Source of the DNA: Comamonas sp. BIGb0124
GTDB lineage: Bacteria > Pseudomonadota > Gammaproteobacteria > Burkholderiales > Burkholderiaceae_C
Length of the DNA stretch: 64,000 bases
Direction: 5' to 3'
Assembly: GCF_003752175.1 (NCBI RefSeq)
Contig: NZ_RJVF01000016.1
Span: forward strand, 124,001 to 188,000
Part shown: piece after piece, positions 10,439-20,903 of the stretch
Position numbering within the stretch: position 1 is the first letter of the stretch
Layout of the letters: every line of letters starts with the position of its first letter
Translations under genes and position numbers: made by a program
The notes under the pieces: model-generated
Told to the model about the DNA's origin: nothing
Databases searched by the model: none
The model's input: only the letters and a program-made list of their open reading frames with translations

Positions 10439-12328
10439 ATGCGTAAATCCATTGCCACCGTTTCCCTCAGCGGATCGCTGGAGCAGAAGCTGCAGGCCAT
10501 CGCGGCCGCCGGCTTCGACGGCGTCGAGCTCTTCGAGAACGACTTCCTGCACTTCCCCGGCAGCGCGCGGGAACTGCGCCAGCGCGCCGACGACCTGGGG
10601 CTGGGCATCGATCTCTACCAGCCCTTCCGGGACTTCGAGGGCATGCCGGAGGCGCTGTTCCAGCGCAGCCTGGAGCGCGCCGAACGCAAGTTCGACGTGA
10701 TGGAGGCATTGGGTTGCCCGCTGGTGCTGTGCTGTTCCAACACCTCGCCGCAGGCCCTCGACGATCCGGCCCGCAGCGCCGCACAGCTTCGGGAACTGGC
10801 CGAGCGCGCGGCACGCCGCGGGCTGAAGGTCGGCTACGAGGCGCTGGCCTGGGGGCGCCATGTCAACCTGTACGGGCAGGCCTGGTCCATCGTGCAGCAG
10901 GCCGATCACGCCCACCTGGGCCTGATCCTCGACAGCTTCCACACGCTGTCGCTGGGCGACGATCCTGCAGGCATTGCCGACATCCCCGGCGACAGGATCT
11001 TTTTCCTGCAGATGGCCGATGCGCCGCTGCTCGAGATGTCGGTCATCCAGTGGGCCCGCCACCATCGAAACTTCCCCGGCCAGGGGCAGCTCGACGTGCA
11101 GGATTTTTTCTATCACACCCTGCGTTCGGGCTACAGCGGCAACCTGTCGCTCGAGATCTTCAACGACGTGTTCCGCGAGACCCCCAACCGCCGGACGGCC
11201 GTGGATGCCATGCGTTCGCTGCTGTTCCTCGAAGACCGCGTGCGCGAACGCCTGGCCCACGAAGCGGGCGCCGCGGGCCAGGCCCAGCCGCTGCCGGCCG
11301 TGCCGCTGTTCGCGCCGCCCGAGCCGCAGGCTCTGGGCGGTGTGGCCTTCGTCGAATTCGCCGTCGACGAACAGGCCGCGCAGTCTCTGGGCGCGCTCTT
11401 CCGTGCCATGGGTTTTGCCCGCGCCGGCGAGCACCGCAGCAAAAAGGCCACGCTCTACCGGCAGGGCGAGGCCGCGCTCATCCTCAATGCCGAACCGGGC
11501 TCCTTTGCCCGCTCGCGCTTCGGCCATTTCGGCCCGACGGTGTGCGCCATGGGCATTCTGGCCGATGACCCGCAGCAGGCCGCCGACCGCGCCGCCGCGC
11601 TGTGCTCGGCCCGCCTGGACAGCCCCATCGGCCCGGGCGAAACCCGCATGCCCGCCATCGTCTCGCCGGGCGGCATCGTGCTGCACTGGGTGCCCCGGGC
11701 GCTCGGCCAGGACGGCCTGTTCGCCGCCGACTTCGTGCTCGAGGCGGATGCCGCCGTTCCGCGCAGCGCCGGCATCACCGGACTGGACCACATCGCGCTC
11801 GGCATGACGGTGGACCAGCGCGACACCTGGATGCTGTTCGCACGCGCCGTGCTCGGCCTGCAGCCGGCGGCCACGGTCGAGTTCGCCGATCCGTTCGGGC
11901 TGGTCTCCAGCACCGGCGTGGGCGGCGCCGGCCAGGCCCTGCGGTTCGTGCTCAACGTGTCGCAGAGCCAGCAGACCGATACCGCACGCAAAGCCCATGC
12001 GCAGGGCGGCGTCGCGGTGCACCACATCTCGCTGGCCTGCGCCGACATCTTCGCGGCGGTCCAGGCGCTGCGGGCGCAGGGCGTCAGGCTGGTGCCGATC
12101 TCGCGCAACTACTACGACGACCTCATCGCCCGCACCGACCTGCCCCAGCCGCTCATCGAGCGCATGGCCGAAGCCGGCGTGCTGTTCGACCGCTCGCCCG
12201 ACGGCGACTACTTCCACTGCTACACCGACACCGTGGCCGACCGCTTCAACTTCGAAGTGGTGCAGCGCGTGGACGGCTACGACGCCTATGGCGGCATCAA
12301 TGCCGCCGCCCGTCTGGCCGGCGCCTGA
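10439..12328 (+). CDS. quiC: 3-dehydroshikimate dehydratase fused to a hydroxyphenylpyruvate-dioxygenase-like domain (QuiC type)
   Basis: A 629-residue two-domain enzyme that dehydrates 3-dehydroshikimate to protocatechuate, linking quinate/shikimate to the pmd operon. Residues 1-270 are an AP-endonuclease-2-like TIM barrel with all four metal ligands (Glu134, Asp165, Gln191, Glu239) at the same numbers I recall for Pseudomonas putida QuiC1. Residues 295-629 are a vicinal-oxygen-chelate domain like 4-hydroxyphenylpyruvate dioxygenase. It keeps a plausible 2-His-1-Glu site: His451 in GLDHIAL, His529 in VHHISL and Glu606 in RFNFEVV. The role of the fused domain is not established. The gene follows the importer by 37 bases. 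The next genes appear to be degraded relatives of its two halves. Confidence 0.93.
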   Translation: MRKSIATVSLSGSLEQKLQAIAAAGFDGVELFENDFLHFPGSARELRQRADDLGLGIDLYQPFRDFEGMPEALFQRSLERAERKFDVMEALGCPLVLCCSNTSPQALDDPARSAAQLRELAERAARRGLKVGYEALAWGRHVNLYGQAWSIVQQADHAHLGLILDSFHTLSLGDDPAGIADIPGDRIFFLQMADAPLLEMSVIQWARHHRNFPGQGQLDVQDFFYHTLRSGYSGNLSLEIFNDVFRETPNRRTAVDAMRSLLFLEDRVRERLAHEAGAAGQAQPLPAVPLFAPPEPQALGGVAFVEFAVDEQAAQSLGALFRAMGFARAGEHRSKKATLYRQGEAALILNAEPGSFARSRFGHFGPTVCAMGILADDPQQAADRAAALCSARLDSPIGPGETRMPAIVSPGGIVLHWVPRALGQDGLFAADFVLEADAAVPRSAGITGLDHIALGMTVDQRDTWMLFARAVLGLQPAATVEFADPFGLVSSTGVGGAGQALRFVLNVSQSQQTDTARKAHAQGGVAVHHISLACADIFAAVQALRAQGVRLVPISRNYYDDLIARTDLPQPLIERMAEAGVLFDRSPDGDYFHCYTDTVADRFNFEVVQRVDGYDAYGGINAAARLAGA

Positions 12329-12448
12329 GGCCGCCCGGCCGGTGAACGGGCAGGCGCCGGACACGCGCTTCGGGGTGGTTCGCCGTTTTTGCAAGACAAT
12401 GGCGACCATCTCCTTTTCTTGCGTTCCGGGCCCTGCGCCCGCCTGACC

Positions 12449-13363
12449 ATGATCACCCACCCCGAGTCCGAAGGCCCGTCGCCCGGCCTGCCCCGCGAAA
12501 CCCTGGGCGACATGCCCAACCCCCTGGGCCTGGACGGCATCGAATTCATCGAATACGCCACCGCCCGCCCGCTGGCTTTCGGGCAGGTGCTCGAATCGAT
12601 GGGATTCCGTGCCATCGCCCGCCACCGCTCGCGCGAGGTCGTGCTCTACCGCCAGGGCAGCATGAACGTCATCGTCAATGCCCATGTGGAGGGCGCCGCC
12701 CCCGAAGGGCCGGCCGACATGCCGCGCATTGCCGCCATCGCCCTGCGCGTGCGCAACGCCGCCTATGCCTACCAGGTGCTGCAGGATCGCGGCGCCTGGC
12801 CGGTGCGCAGCCATGTCGAGGTGATGGAACTCAACATTCCCGCCGTGCACGGCGTGGGCCACAGCCAGATCTACCTGATCGACCGCTACCGGGAGTTCTC
12901 GATCTACGACGTGGATTTCGTACCGATCCCCGCCATCGACAGCCGCCCGCCGGCGCTGGCGGGCATGCATTTCTTCGGTGTGGTGCAGTACGTGGGCATG
13001 GGCCGCTCGGACGACTGGGTGGCGTTCTATGCCGAACTCTTCGGTTTCCAGCTCATGCCGCAGGACACCCGCTTCGGCATCCTGCCCAAGGGCTACGTGC
13101 TGGAGAGCCCCTGCGGCCAGTTTTTCCTGCAGCTCATCGAGCCCGAGCTCGACGCGCTCGACATCAACGGCGAGGAAAGCCTGCACCGGCTGGCCTTCGG
13201 TGCGCCGGATGTGCTGGAGCTGGTGCGCGAGCTGGGCCAGCGCGGCGTGCATTTCGTCGAGTCGCCCATCCTGCACGTCGAACAGAAGGGTGCGCTCACC
13301 CAGCCCTCGATGGGCGGCGTGAGCTTCGAGCTGGTCCACCACACGGCGAGGCCCGCGCCATGA
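12449..13363 (+). CDS. HPPD-like vicinal-oxygen-chelate protein, probably not an active dioxygenase
   Basis: A 304-residue relative of 4-hydroxyphenylpyruvate dioxygenase (normally about 357). The N-terminal half is close to the family (NPLGLDGIEFIEY, HRSREVVLYRQG, YLIDRY). The catalytic half appears degraded. Aligned by eye to true HPPD, the first iron ligand His is Gly177, the second is Arg247, and only Glu294 in SFELV remains; His174 and His246 lie near but out of register. I therefore infer a binding or regulatory protein, or an altered enzyme. The ATG at 12449 is chosen by sense; no strong Shine-Dalgarno is seen, and Met22 (MPNPLG) is an alternative. Its stop overlaps the next gene as ATGA. 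In quiC the HPPD-like domain follows the barrel; here it comes first. Confidence 0.75.
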   Translation: MITHPESEGPSPGLPRETLGDMPNPLGLDGIEFIEYATARPLAFGQVLESMGFRAIARHRSREVVLYRQGSMNVIVNAHVEGAAPEGPADMPRIAAIALRVRNAAYAYQVLQDRGAWPVRSHVEVMELNIPAVHGVGHSQIYLIDRYREFSIYDVDFVPIPAIDSRPPALAGMHFFGVVQYVGMGRSDDWVAFYAELFGFQLMPQDTRFGILPKGYVLESPCGQFFLQLIEPELDALDINGEESLHRLAFGAPDVLELVRELGQRGVHFVESPILHVEQKGALTQPSMGGVSFELVHHTARPAP

Positions 13364-14229
13364 CGCCCGTGGGCGATTTCTGCGTCGACCTGGACTCGCT
13401 GGCCGGTCCCTTGCCCCAGCGGCTGGCCGAGGTGCGCAAGGCCGGTCTCACCGCCGTCGTGGCCCGTGCCGAAGGCCTGGCCGGGCAGGGCGATGCGATC
13501 GAGGACTGGCAGGGCTTGCGCCTGGCCGCCCTGAGCGTGGCGCTGGACTACGAAGGGTTGGACGGTGCCTTGCACCAGCACAAGCTCAACGTGGCCAAGT
13601 CGCTGCTCCTGCAGTGCCGGCGTCTGCGCTGCCGCACGCTGGTGATCGAGGCCTCGACGCTGGCGGCCGCTTCGCGCGACTTTGCCCACACCGTGCGCGA
13701 CCTGCGCAAGCTGGCCTTGCTGGCCGTGCCGCCCGGCCTGCGGATCGCCCTGCGGGCCCATCCGGGGGCCAGCCACGTGCGCGACTTCATGGTCGCGGCC
13801 GATCTCATCCAGGCCGCCGAACAGCCCAACCTGGGCCTGGCGCTCGATGTGCGCGAATGGCTGGCCGAGCCGGCCGACCTGTCGCAGCTCGAGGGCATAG
13901 CGCCCGAGTCGATTTTTATGGTCCAGCTTGCCGATGCCCTGCAGCCGGTGGCCGCGCCGGCCGAGGGGCCGAGCGCCGCGCTGGTGCCCGACGACCTGCT
14001 GTTCCCGGGCGAGGGCCTGCACCGCGCCCGCCTGCAGGCCCTGGTCGAACGGCTGCACCGCGTGGGTTTTGCAGGCGACTACGTGTTCTGGGATGTCCAG
14101 GCCGATTGCCGCATCCTGCCCGACGGCGTGGTGGCCCGGCGCGCACGGCGGGCTGCCGACTGGCTGGCCGAGGATGTGCTGCGCCGCAGCCAGCCGCTGA
14201 GCGCGCTGCGCCGGCGGGTCGTCGGCTGA
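13360..14229 (+). CDS. Dehydroshikimate-dehydratase-like TIM-barrel protein with altered metal site
   Basis: A 289-residue protein that aligns without gaps through the core to the N-terminal barrel of the neighbouring quiC product. The two share helix-strand spacing around NLGLALDV and FMVQLADAL. At the four metal positions it has Arg132 (for Glu134), Asp163, Gln189 and Asp245 (for Glu239), and the active-site His168 of quiC is replaced by Glu166. Divalent-metal dehydratase activity is therefore doubtful. It starts inside the stop codon of the HPPD-like gene (ATGA), so the two are translationally coupled and may form a complex. It may be generically labelled a sugar phosphate isomerase/epimerase. 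The true function is unknown. Confidence 0.72.
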   Translation: MTPVGDFCVDLDSLAGPLPQRLAEVRKAGLTAVVARAEGLAGQGDAIEDWQGLRLAALSVALDYEGLDGALHQHKLNVAKSLLLQCRRLRCRTLVIEASTLAAASRDFAHTVRDLRKLALLAVPPGLRIALRAHPGASHVRDFMVAADLIQAAEQPNLGLALDVREWLAEPADLSQLEGIAPESIFMVQLADALQPVAAPAEGPSAALVPDDLLFPGEGLHRARLQALVERLHRVGFAGDYVFWDVQADCRILPDGVVARRARRAADWLAEDVLRRSQPLSALRRRVVG

Positions 14230-14233
14230 GCGC

Positions 14234-14248
14234 GGCCGGCAGCCGGCC
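14234..14248. terminator. Perfect GC dyad between convergent genes
   Basis: GGCCGGC and GCCGGCC flank a single A, between the end of the barrel-protein gene (plus) and the end of a LysR gene (minus), only 23 bases apart. There is no U-tract. It is probably a bidirectional pause or terminator element, inferred from position. Confidence 0.4.
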
Positions 14249-14252
14249 CGCT

Positions 14253-15155
14253 TCAGTCCAGCATGCGCCCGGCGAAGAGCTTGGCGCAGACGTCCTCGAT
14301 CAGCTTGAACACCGTCTGCTGGGTCAGGGTGTGGGTGCGCCGCGCCGAGGTGGCGACGGCCACCAGGCTCAGCAGCTCCGGCTCGACGATCCCGTGCATC
14401 GAGAACTCGCCCGGATGGCTGGCCACTGCGTACTGCGGCAGGATGGCCATGCCGGCGCCGTCGGCGACCAGATCCAGGATGGTGGAGACGCCGTCGATCT
14501 CCAGCGCGATCGCCGGACGCTGGCCGATCGCCGCCATCTGCGTCTCGACCAGCATACGAATCGCGTTGGGGCGCGCCGGGATCACCAGCGGCATGCGCGC
14601 CACTTCGGCCAGGCGCAGCGGACCGGCGGCCAGGCCCTCCGAGACCGGCGCCACCAGGAACAGCGTGTCCTGCATGAGCGGCTTGATCTCCAGCTCGGGC
14701 AAGGCCTGGGGGTTGTAGAGCAGGGCGATGTCGAGGCGGCCGTTCTGCAGGTTTTCCTGCATGCTGTGCGACAGGCCCTCGGTGATGGACAGGGTGGCGT
14801 AGGGCAGGCGGCGGCGGAACTCGCGTGTCAGCGTCAGCGTCATGGCGCGCGCCATGCTGGGCGGCAGGCCGATGGCCACGCGGCCTGACAGACTGCCCTT
14901 GACCCGCCCCAACTCCTCGACGGTGCGGGCCACCTGGTGCAGGATGCCGCGGCCGTGCTCGAGCAGCAGCTTGCCGGCCTCGGTCGTCGTCACGCCGCGG
15001 CCGTTGCGCACCAGCAGGTTCTGCCGCAATTCGACCTCGAGCAGCCGGATCTGGCGGCTGAGGGCCGGTTGTGCCACATTGAGCACATTGGCGGCACGGG
15101 TGAAGCTGCCCAGTTCGGCGACGTGCACATAGTATTCGAGCTGTTTGAGGTCCAT
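14253..15155 (-). CDS. LysR-type regulator divergent from the pmd operon
   Basis: A 300-residue LysR-type transcription factor. The N-terminal winged helix-turn-helix is clear: LKQLEYYVHVAELGSFTRAA (about 3-22) and VAQPALSRQIRLLE (about 27-40). The C-terminal two-lobed ligand domain includes the conserved GRLDIALLY and VADGAGMAILP stretches. It is transcribed away from pmdK, with a 226-base shared region holding a T/A-ended dyad. By the usual LysR arrangement it should control the protocatechuate 4,5-cleavage operon, responding to protocatechuate or a pathway intermediate; that is inference. The start is the first methionine, immediately before the family N-terminus. Confidence 0.9.
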   Translation of the reverse strand: MDLKQLEYYVHVAELGSFTRAANVLNVAQPALSRQIRLLEVELRQNLLVRNGRGVTTTEAGKLLLEHGRGILHQVARTVEELGRVKGSLSGRVAIGLPPSMARAMTLTLTREFRRRLPYATLSITEGLSHSMQENLQNGRLDIALLYNPQALPELEIKPLMQDTLFLVAPVSEGLAAGPLRLAEVARMPLVIPARPNAIRMLVETQMAAIGQRPAIALEIDGVSTILDLVADGAGMAILPQYAVASHPGEFSMHGIVEPELLSLVAVATSARRTHTLTQQTVFKLIEDVCAKLFAGRMLD

Positions 15156-15192
15156 GGCGGGCGAAGTATATGTATTCGTCGAGGTTTCCTGT

Positions 15193-15221
15193 CTATCATA
15201 TCAATTCGGCATAGCTGATAG
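15193..15221. promoter_or_regulatory. Candidate LysR binding dyad upstream of pmdK
   Basis: CTATCA (15193-15198) and TGATAG (15216-15221) form a perfect 6-bp inverted repeat with a 17-base AT-rich spacer. It lies 37 bases from the LysR start and about 160 bases from pmdK. It fits the dyad style of LysR recognition sites in size and position. No other dyad in the 15156-15381 gap is as good. I could not place -35/-10 boxes reliably. Confidence 0.5.
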
Positions 15222-15381
15222 CGCCCAGGCTTGGTAGCCGCAGCCATGCGCCCCCGAGACAATGGACAGCAAGACAGATCCCGGGGCGCCCGTGCGCGGC
15301 CGGGCTGTCACGGCCGCCCGGCTTCGAGCACGCGCGGCGGCAAACCAATGCAGTGCAACTGCGCAGCGGAGACAAAAAATC

Positions 15382-16764
15382 ATGTCGGATACGAAGCAGG
15401 CCGTGGACGTCCAGGCCTTTTTTAACGCCCATCGTTTCTCGGGTTATCAGTGGCTGATCTTCGGCATCTGTTTCCTGATCGTGCTGCTCGACGGCTTCGA
15501 TACCGCGGCAATCGGCTACATCGCGCCCTCGCTGATCGCCGAATGGGGCGTGAGCAAGCCGGCCCTGGCCCCGGTGCTCAGTGCCGCGCTCTTCGGCCTG
15601 GCGGCGGGCGCACTCTCGGCCGGCCCGCTGGCTGACCGGCTGGGGCGCAAGCGGGTGCTGATCGGCTCGGTGCTGGTGTTCGGCGGCGCCTGCCTGGCCT
15701 CGGCCTTCAGCGGCACGCTCGAGCATCTGGTGGGCTGGCGTTTCGTCACCGGCCTGGGCCTGGGTGCAGCGATGCCCAATGCCGTCACGCTGATGAGCGA
15801 GTACTGCCCCGACAAGAGCCGCGCCACGCTCACCAATGCCATGTTCTGCGGTTTTCCGTTGGGAGCCGCTTTCGGCGGTTTCCTGGCCGCCTGGATGATT
15901 CCGCATTTCGGCTGGCGCAGCGTGCTGGTGCTGGGCGGCGTGGTGCCGCTGGGCCTGGCCGTGCTGATGCTGCTGGCCATGCCCGAATCCGTGCGCTACA
16001 TGGTGGCGCGGGGCCAGCCGGTGGCGCGCATCCGGCGTGTGCTGGCGCGTATCTCCCCGTCGGCCAACGGCATCGAATCCTTCCGCCTGAGCGAACGCAA
16101 GCAGGCCATCATGAACGCCGACGGCCAGGAAAAGACCGGTCTGCGTCTGGTCTTCAGCGCCGAGTACCGGATCGGCTCGCTGATGCTGTGGGTCGCCTAC
16201 TTCATGGGCCTGGTGATCTTCTACGCCCTCATCAACTGGATGCCGGTGCTGTTCCGCGAGGCCGGCATGGAACCGCATCGCGCCACGCTGATCGCCGCGC
16301 TGTTCCCGCTCGGCGGCGTCGGTGCCGTGTTCTTCGGCTGGCTGATGGACCGCTACAACGCCAACAAGATCATCGCCCTGGGTTATCTGCTGACCGCCGT
16401 GTCCATCTACCTCATCGGACAGACGGTCGGCCATGACGGCCTGCTGGTGGTCATGGTCTTCGTGGCGGGTACCATCATGAACACCGCGCAGTCTTCGCTG
16501 CCGGCGCTGGCCGCCGCCTTCTACCCGACCCAGGGCCGCGCCACGGGCGTGTCGTGGATGCTGGGCATCGGCCGCTTCGGCGGCATCGCCGGCTCGTTCC
16601 TGGTGGCCCAGCTGTCGGCACACCAGATGGGCTTTGGCGGCATCTTCACGGTGGTGGCCATTCCCGGCCTGATCGCCGTGGTCGCGCTGCTGGTCAAGCA
16701 GTGGGCCCACCCGGAAGAATCCGGCCGCGGCGCCGGTGCCCGCGCCGCGACCGCCGCGCACTGA
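15382..16764 (+). CDS. pmdK: MFS aromatic acid:H+ symporter, probable protocatechuate importer PmdK
   Basis: A 460-residue, 12-helix transporter of the aromatic acid:H+ symporter (AAHS) family that includes PcaK and Comamonas PmdK. The first helix carries the AAHS motif DGFDTAAIGYIAP (about 38-50), and the helix 2-3 loop is GPLADRLGRKRVL. The ATG at 15382 is preceded by GGAGA at 15368-15372; the frame opens earlier at 15262 without a ribosome site. It is first in an operon with the same order as Comamonas pmdK-E-F-D-A-B-C, which supports import of protocatechuate (or 4-hydroxybenzoate) across the inner membrane. The isomerase gene pmdU that precedes pmdK in Comamonas is absent here. Confidence 0.9.
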   Translation: MSDTKQAVDVQAFFNAHRFSGYQWLIFGICFLIVLLDGFDTAAIGYIAPSLIAEWGVSKPALAPVLSAALFGLAAGALSAGPLADRLGRKRVLIGSVLVFGGACLASAFSGTLEHLVGWRFVTGLGLGAAMPNAVTLMSEYCPDKSRATLTNAMFCGFPLGAAFGGFLAAWMIPHFGWRSVLVLGGVVPLGLAVLMLLAMPESVRYMVARGQPVARIRRVLARISPSANGIESFRLSERKQAIMNADGQEKTGLRLVFSAEYRIGSLMLWVAYFMGLVIFYALINWMPVLFREAGMEPHRATLIAALFPLGGVGAVFFGWLMDRYNANKIIALGYLLTAVSIYLIGQTVGHDGLLVVMVFVAGTIMNTAQSSLPALAAAFYPTQGRATGVSWMLGIGRFGGIAGSFLVAQLSAHQMGFGGIFTVVAIPGLIAVVALLVKQWAHPEESGRGAGARAATAAH

Positions 16765-16825
16765 GTTCCGCACCGATACGTTTTCACCCGCGCTTTTCTC
16801 ATCCAGAGTTGAACAAGGACTACAC

Positions 16826-17854
16826 ATGATCATCGACTGCCACGGCCACTACACCACCGCGCCCAAGGCGCTTGCCGACTGGCGCGACAAACAGATCGCC
16901 AACCTCAACACGCCCGAACTGGGCCCCAAGGCCAGCGAGCTGAAGATCAGCGACGACGAACTGCGCGAGAGCATCGAGCTCAACCAGCTCGCCAAGATGA
17001 AGGAGCGCGGCTCCGACCTCACCATCTTCTCGCCGCGCGCCAGCTTCATGGCCCACCACATCGGCGACTTCAACGTCTCGTCGACCTGGGCCGCCATCTG
17101 CAACGAGCTGTGCTACCGCGTCTCCCAGCTCTTCCCCGACAACTTCATCGCTGCCGCCATGCTGCCGCAGTCGCCCGGCGTCGATCCGGCCACCTGCATT
17201 CCCGAACTCGAGAAGTGCGTCAACGAATACGGCAACGTCGGCATCAACCTGAACCCCGATCCCTCGGGCGGCCACTGGACCAGCCCGCCGCTGTCCGACC
17301 GCCACTGGTACCCCATCTACGAAAAGATGGTCGAGTTCGACATCCCGGCCATGATCCACGTGAGCACCAGCTGCAACGCGTGTTTCCACACCACCGGCGC
17401 GCATTACCTCAACGCCGACACCACGGCCTTCATGCAGTGCCTGACCTCCGACCTCTTCAAGGACTTCCCCACGCTGAAGTTCCTGATCCCCCACGGCGGC
17501 GGCGCAGTGCCCTACCACTGGGGCCGTTTCCGCGGTCTCGCCCAGGAGCTCAAGAAGCCCCTGCTCGACGAGCACCTGCTCAACAACATCTTCTTCGACA
17601 CCTGCGTCTATCACCAGCCGGGCATCGATCTGCTGACCAAGGTCATTCCGGTCAAGAACATCCTGTTCGCCTCCGAAATGATCGGTGCGGTGCGCGGCAT
17701 CGACCCGACCACCGGCCACTACTACGACGACACCAAGCGCTACATCGAGTCGTCCACCATCCTCACCGACGCGGATCGCCACAGCATCTACGAGGGCAAC
17801 GCACGGCGCGTCTTCCCGCGTCTCGATGCCGCCCTCAAGGCCCGCGGCCACTGA
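16826..17854 (+). CDS. pmdE: 4-oxalomesaconate hydratase (LigJ/PmdE)
   Basis: A 342-residue amidohydrolase-superfamily enzyme that hydrates the 4-oxalomesaconate tautomer to 4-carboxy-4-hydroxy-2-oxoadipate. The zinc ligands of LigJ occur at the same numbers: His6 and His8 in DCHGHY, His178 in MIHVS, and Glu284 in FASEM; His223 in IPHGGG is also kept. The start at 16826 is the one that puts the HxH motif at residue 6. Length equals LigJ. In the operon it lies between the importer and the aldolase, 62 bases after pmdK. Confidence 0.95.
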   Translation: MIIDCHGHYTTAPKALADWRDKQIANLNTPELGPKASELKISDDELRESIELNQLAKMKERGSDLTIFSPRASFMAHHIGDFNVSSTWAAICNELCYRVSQLFPDNFIAAAMLPQSPGVDPATCIPELEKCVNEYGNVGINLNPDPSGGHWTSPPLSDRHWYPIYEKMVEFDIPAMIHVSTSCNACFHTTGAHYLNADTTAFMQCLTSDLFKDFPTLKFLIPHGGGAVPYHWGRFRGLAQELKKPLLDEHLLNNIFFDTCVYHQPGIDLLTKVIPVKNILFASEMIGAVRGIDPTTGHYYDDTKRYIESSTILTDADRHSIYEGNARRVFPRLDAALKARGH

Positions 17855-17883
17855 GCCCGCCCAACCTCTTTCAGGAGAACAAG

Positions 17884-18567
17884 ATGTACGAACTCGGAGT
17901 CGTTTACCGCAACATCCAGCGCGCCGATCGCGCTGCCGCCGACGGCCTGGCCGCGCTGGGCTCGGCCACGGTGCACGAGGCCATGGGCCGCGTCGGCCTG
18001 CTCAAGCCCTACATGCGTCCGATCTACCCCGGCGCGAAAGTCTCGGGCACGGCCGTGACCGTGCTGCTGCATCCGGGTGACAACTGGATGATGCACGTGG
18101 CCGCCGAGCAGATCCAGCCCGGCGACATCGTGGTGGCCGCCATCACGGCCGAATGCACCGACGGTTATTTCGGCGACCTGCTGGCCACCAGCTTCCAGGC
18201 CCGTGGCGCCCGCGCGCTGATCATCGATGCGGGCGTGCGCGACGTCAACACGCTGCAGGAAATGAACTTCCCCGTCTGGAGCAAGGCCATCAGCAGCAAG
18301 GGCTGCATCAAGGCCACCATCGGCTCGGTCAACATCCCCGTGGTGTGCGCGGGCATGCTCGTGACCCCCGGCGATGTCATCGTCGCCGACGACGACGGCG
18401 TGGTCTGCGTGCCGGCCGCTCTCGCCGTCCAGACCCTCGAGGCCGCGACCAAACGCGAATCCTTCGAAGGCGAGAAGCGCGCCAAGCTGGCCTCGGGCGT
18501 GCTCGGCCTGGACATGTACAAGATGCGCGAACCGCTCGAAAAAGCCGGCCTGCGCTACATCGACTGA
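17884..18567 (+). CDS. pmdF: 4-carboxy-4-hydroxy-2-oxoadipate aldolase (LigK/PmdF)
   Basis: A 227-residue class II aldolase of the RraA-like/HMG-CHA aldolase family. It splits 4-carboxy-4-hydroxy-2-oxoadipate into pyruvate and oxaloacetate, the last step of 4,5-cleavage. Characteristic are [21 protein letters not shown] (about 97-117) and the Arg119-Asp120 pair (in GVRDV) that in family structures binds pyruvate and positions the metal. Length matches LigK (228). An AGGAGAA site precedes the ATG. Gap to pmdE is 29 bases. Confidence 0.95.
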   Translation: MYELGVVYRNIQRADRAAADGLAALGSATVHEAMGRVGLLKPYMRPIYPGAKVSGTAVTVLLHPGDNWMMHVAAEQIQPGDIVVAAITAECTDGYFGDLLATSFQARGARALIIDAGVRDVNTLQEMNFPVWSKAISSKGCIKATIGSVNIPVVCAGMLVTPGDVIVADDDGVVCVPAALAVQTLEAATKRESFEGEKRAKLASGVLGLDMYKMREPLEKAGLRYID

Positions 18568-18602
18568 GCCCCGCGCCCATCCATCATCCAAGGAGACCCC
18601 GA

Positions 18603-19511
18603 ATGAGTTTCGAAAAAACACCGGGCTGGCTCGACTGGTACGCCGGTCCTTCCAAGCCGCGTTTCCAGGTGCCCGCCGGCGCCGTCGATGCCCACTGCCA
18701 CGTCTTTGGTCCGGGCGACCAGTTCCCCTTCGCGCCCGAGCGTAAATACACGCCCTGCGATGCCTCCAAGGACCAGCTGTTCGCGCTGCGCGACCACCTG
18801 GGCTTCGACAAGAACGTGATCGTGCAGGCCACCTGCCACGGCGCCGACAACCGCGCCCTGGTCGATGCGCTCAAGGCCTCGAACGGCCGCGCCAAGGGCG
18901 TGGCCACGGTCAAGCGCAGCATCTCGGATGCGGAACTGCAGGAGCTGCATGCCGCCGGCGTGCGCGGCGTGCGTTTCAACTTCGTCAAGCGCCTGGTCGA
19001 CTTCACGCCCAAGGACGAACTGCTCGAGATCGCCAACCGCATCGCGCCCCTGGGCTGGCATGTGGTCATCTATTTCGAAGCCGTCGACCTGCCCGAGCTG
19101 TGGGACTTCTTCACCAGCCTGCCGACCACCGTGGTGGTCGACCACATGGGCCGGCCCGACGTGAGCCAGCCCGTCGACGGACCGGAATTCGAGCTCTTCG
19201 TGAAGTTCATGCGCGAGCACGAGAACGTCTGGAGCAAGGTCAGCTGCCCCGAGCGCCTGTCGCTCACCGGCCCGGCCGCGCTCGACGGCGAGCAGAATGC
19301 CTACCGCGACGTGATTCCTTTCGCCCGCCGCATCGTCGAGACGTTCCCCGACCGCGTGCTGTGGGGAACCGACTGGCCGCATCCCAATCTCAAGAACCAC
19401 ATGCCCGACGATGGGCTGCTGGTCGATTTCATACCCCACGTTGCCACGACGCCCGAACTCCAGCGCAAGCTGTTGGTCGACAATCCGACGAGACTTTATT
19501 GGGGAGACTGA
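18603..19511 (+). CDS. pmdD: 2-pyrone-4,6-dicarboxylate lactonase (LigI/PmdD)
   Basis: A 302-residue amidohydrolase-fold lactonase that opens 2-pyrone-4,6-dicarboxylate (PDC) to 4-oxalomesaconate, without metal in the studied homologues. The DAHCHVFGPG motif (about 29-38, His31 and His33), VVDHMGRPD, and the C-terminal GTDWPHPN with its catalytic Asp are all visible. It ends one base before the pmdA start codon, a tight junction typical of coupled translation. It acts between PmdC (which makes PDC) and PmdE. Confidence 0.95.
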   Translation: MSFEKTPGWLDWYAGPSKPRFQVPAGAVDAHCHVFGPGDQFPFAPERKYTPCDASKDQLFALRDHLGFDKNVIVQATCHGADNRALVDALKASNGRAKGVATVKRSISDAELQELHAAGVRGVRFNFVKRLVDFTPKDELLEIANRIAPLGWHVVIYFEAVDLPELWDFFTSLPTTVVVDHMGRPDVSQPVDGPEFELFVKFMREHENVWSKVSCPERLSLTGPAALDGEQNAYRDVIPFARRIVETFPDRVLWGTDWPHPNLKNHMPDDGLLVDFIPHVATTPELQRKLLVDNPTRLYWGD

Positions 19512-19512
19512 C

Positions 19513-20821
<1,309 letters not shown>

Positions 20822-20903
20822 TCCGGACCCCGCGTCCGCTTCAGCCGTCCATCCCAGGCTCCGCGCCGGTCCCGTCCGCGCGGAGCTGCTTCCAGGAAAA
20901 CCC

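Noticed and set aside
10304-13342. 1012-codon open frame on the minus strand over quiC
   Set aside because: It is a high-GC shadow of real genes on the plus strand; its predicted protein is a His/Gln/Arg/Ala-rich composition with no family motifs, and the plus-strand enzymes are unmistakable.
12449-13363. Calling this gene hppD (tyrosine degradation)
   Set aside because: It is about 50 residues short and, by eye alignment, two of three iron ligands are missing; context is quinate rather than tyrosine catabolism.
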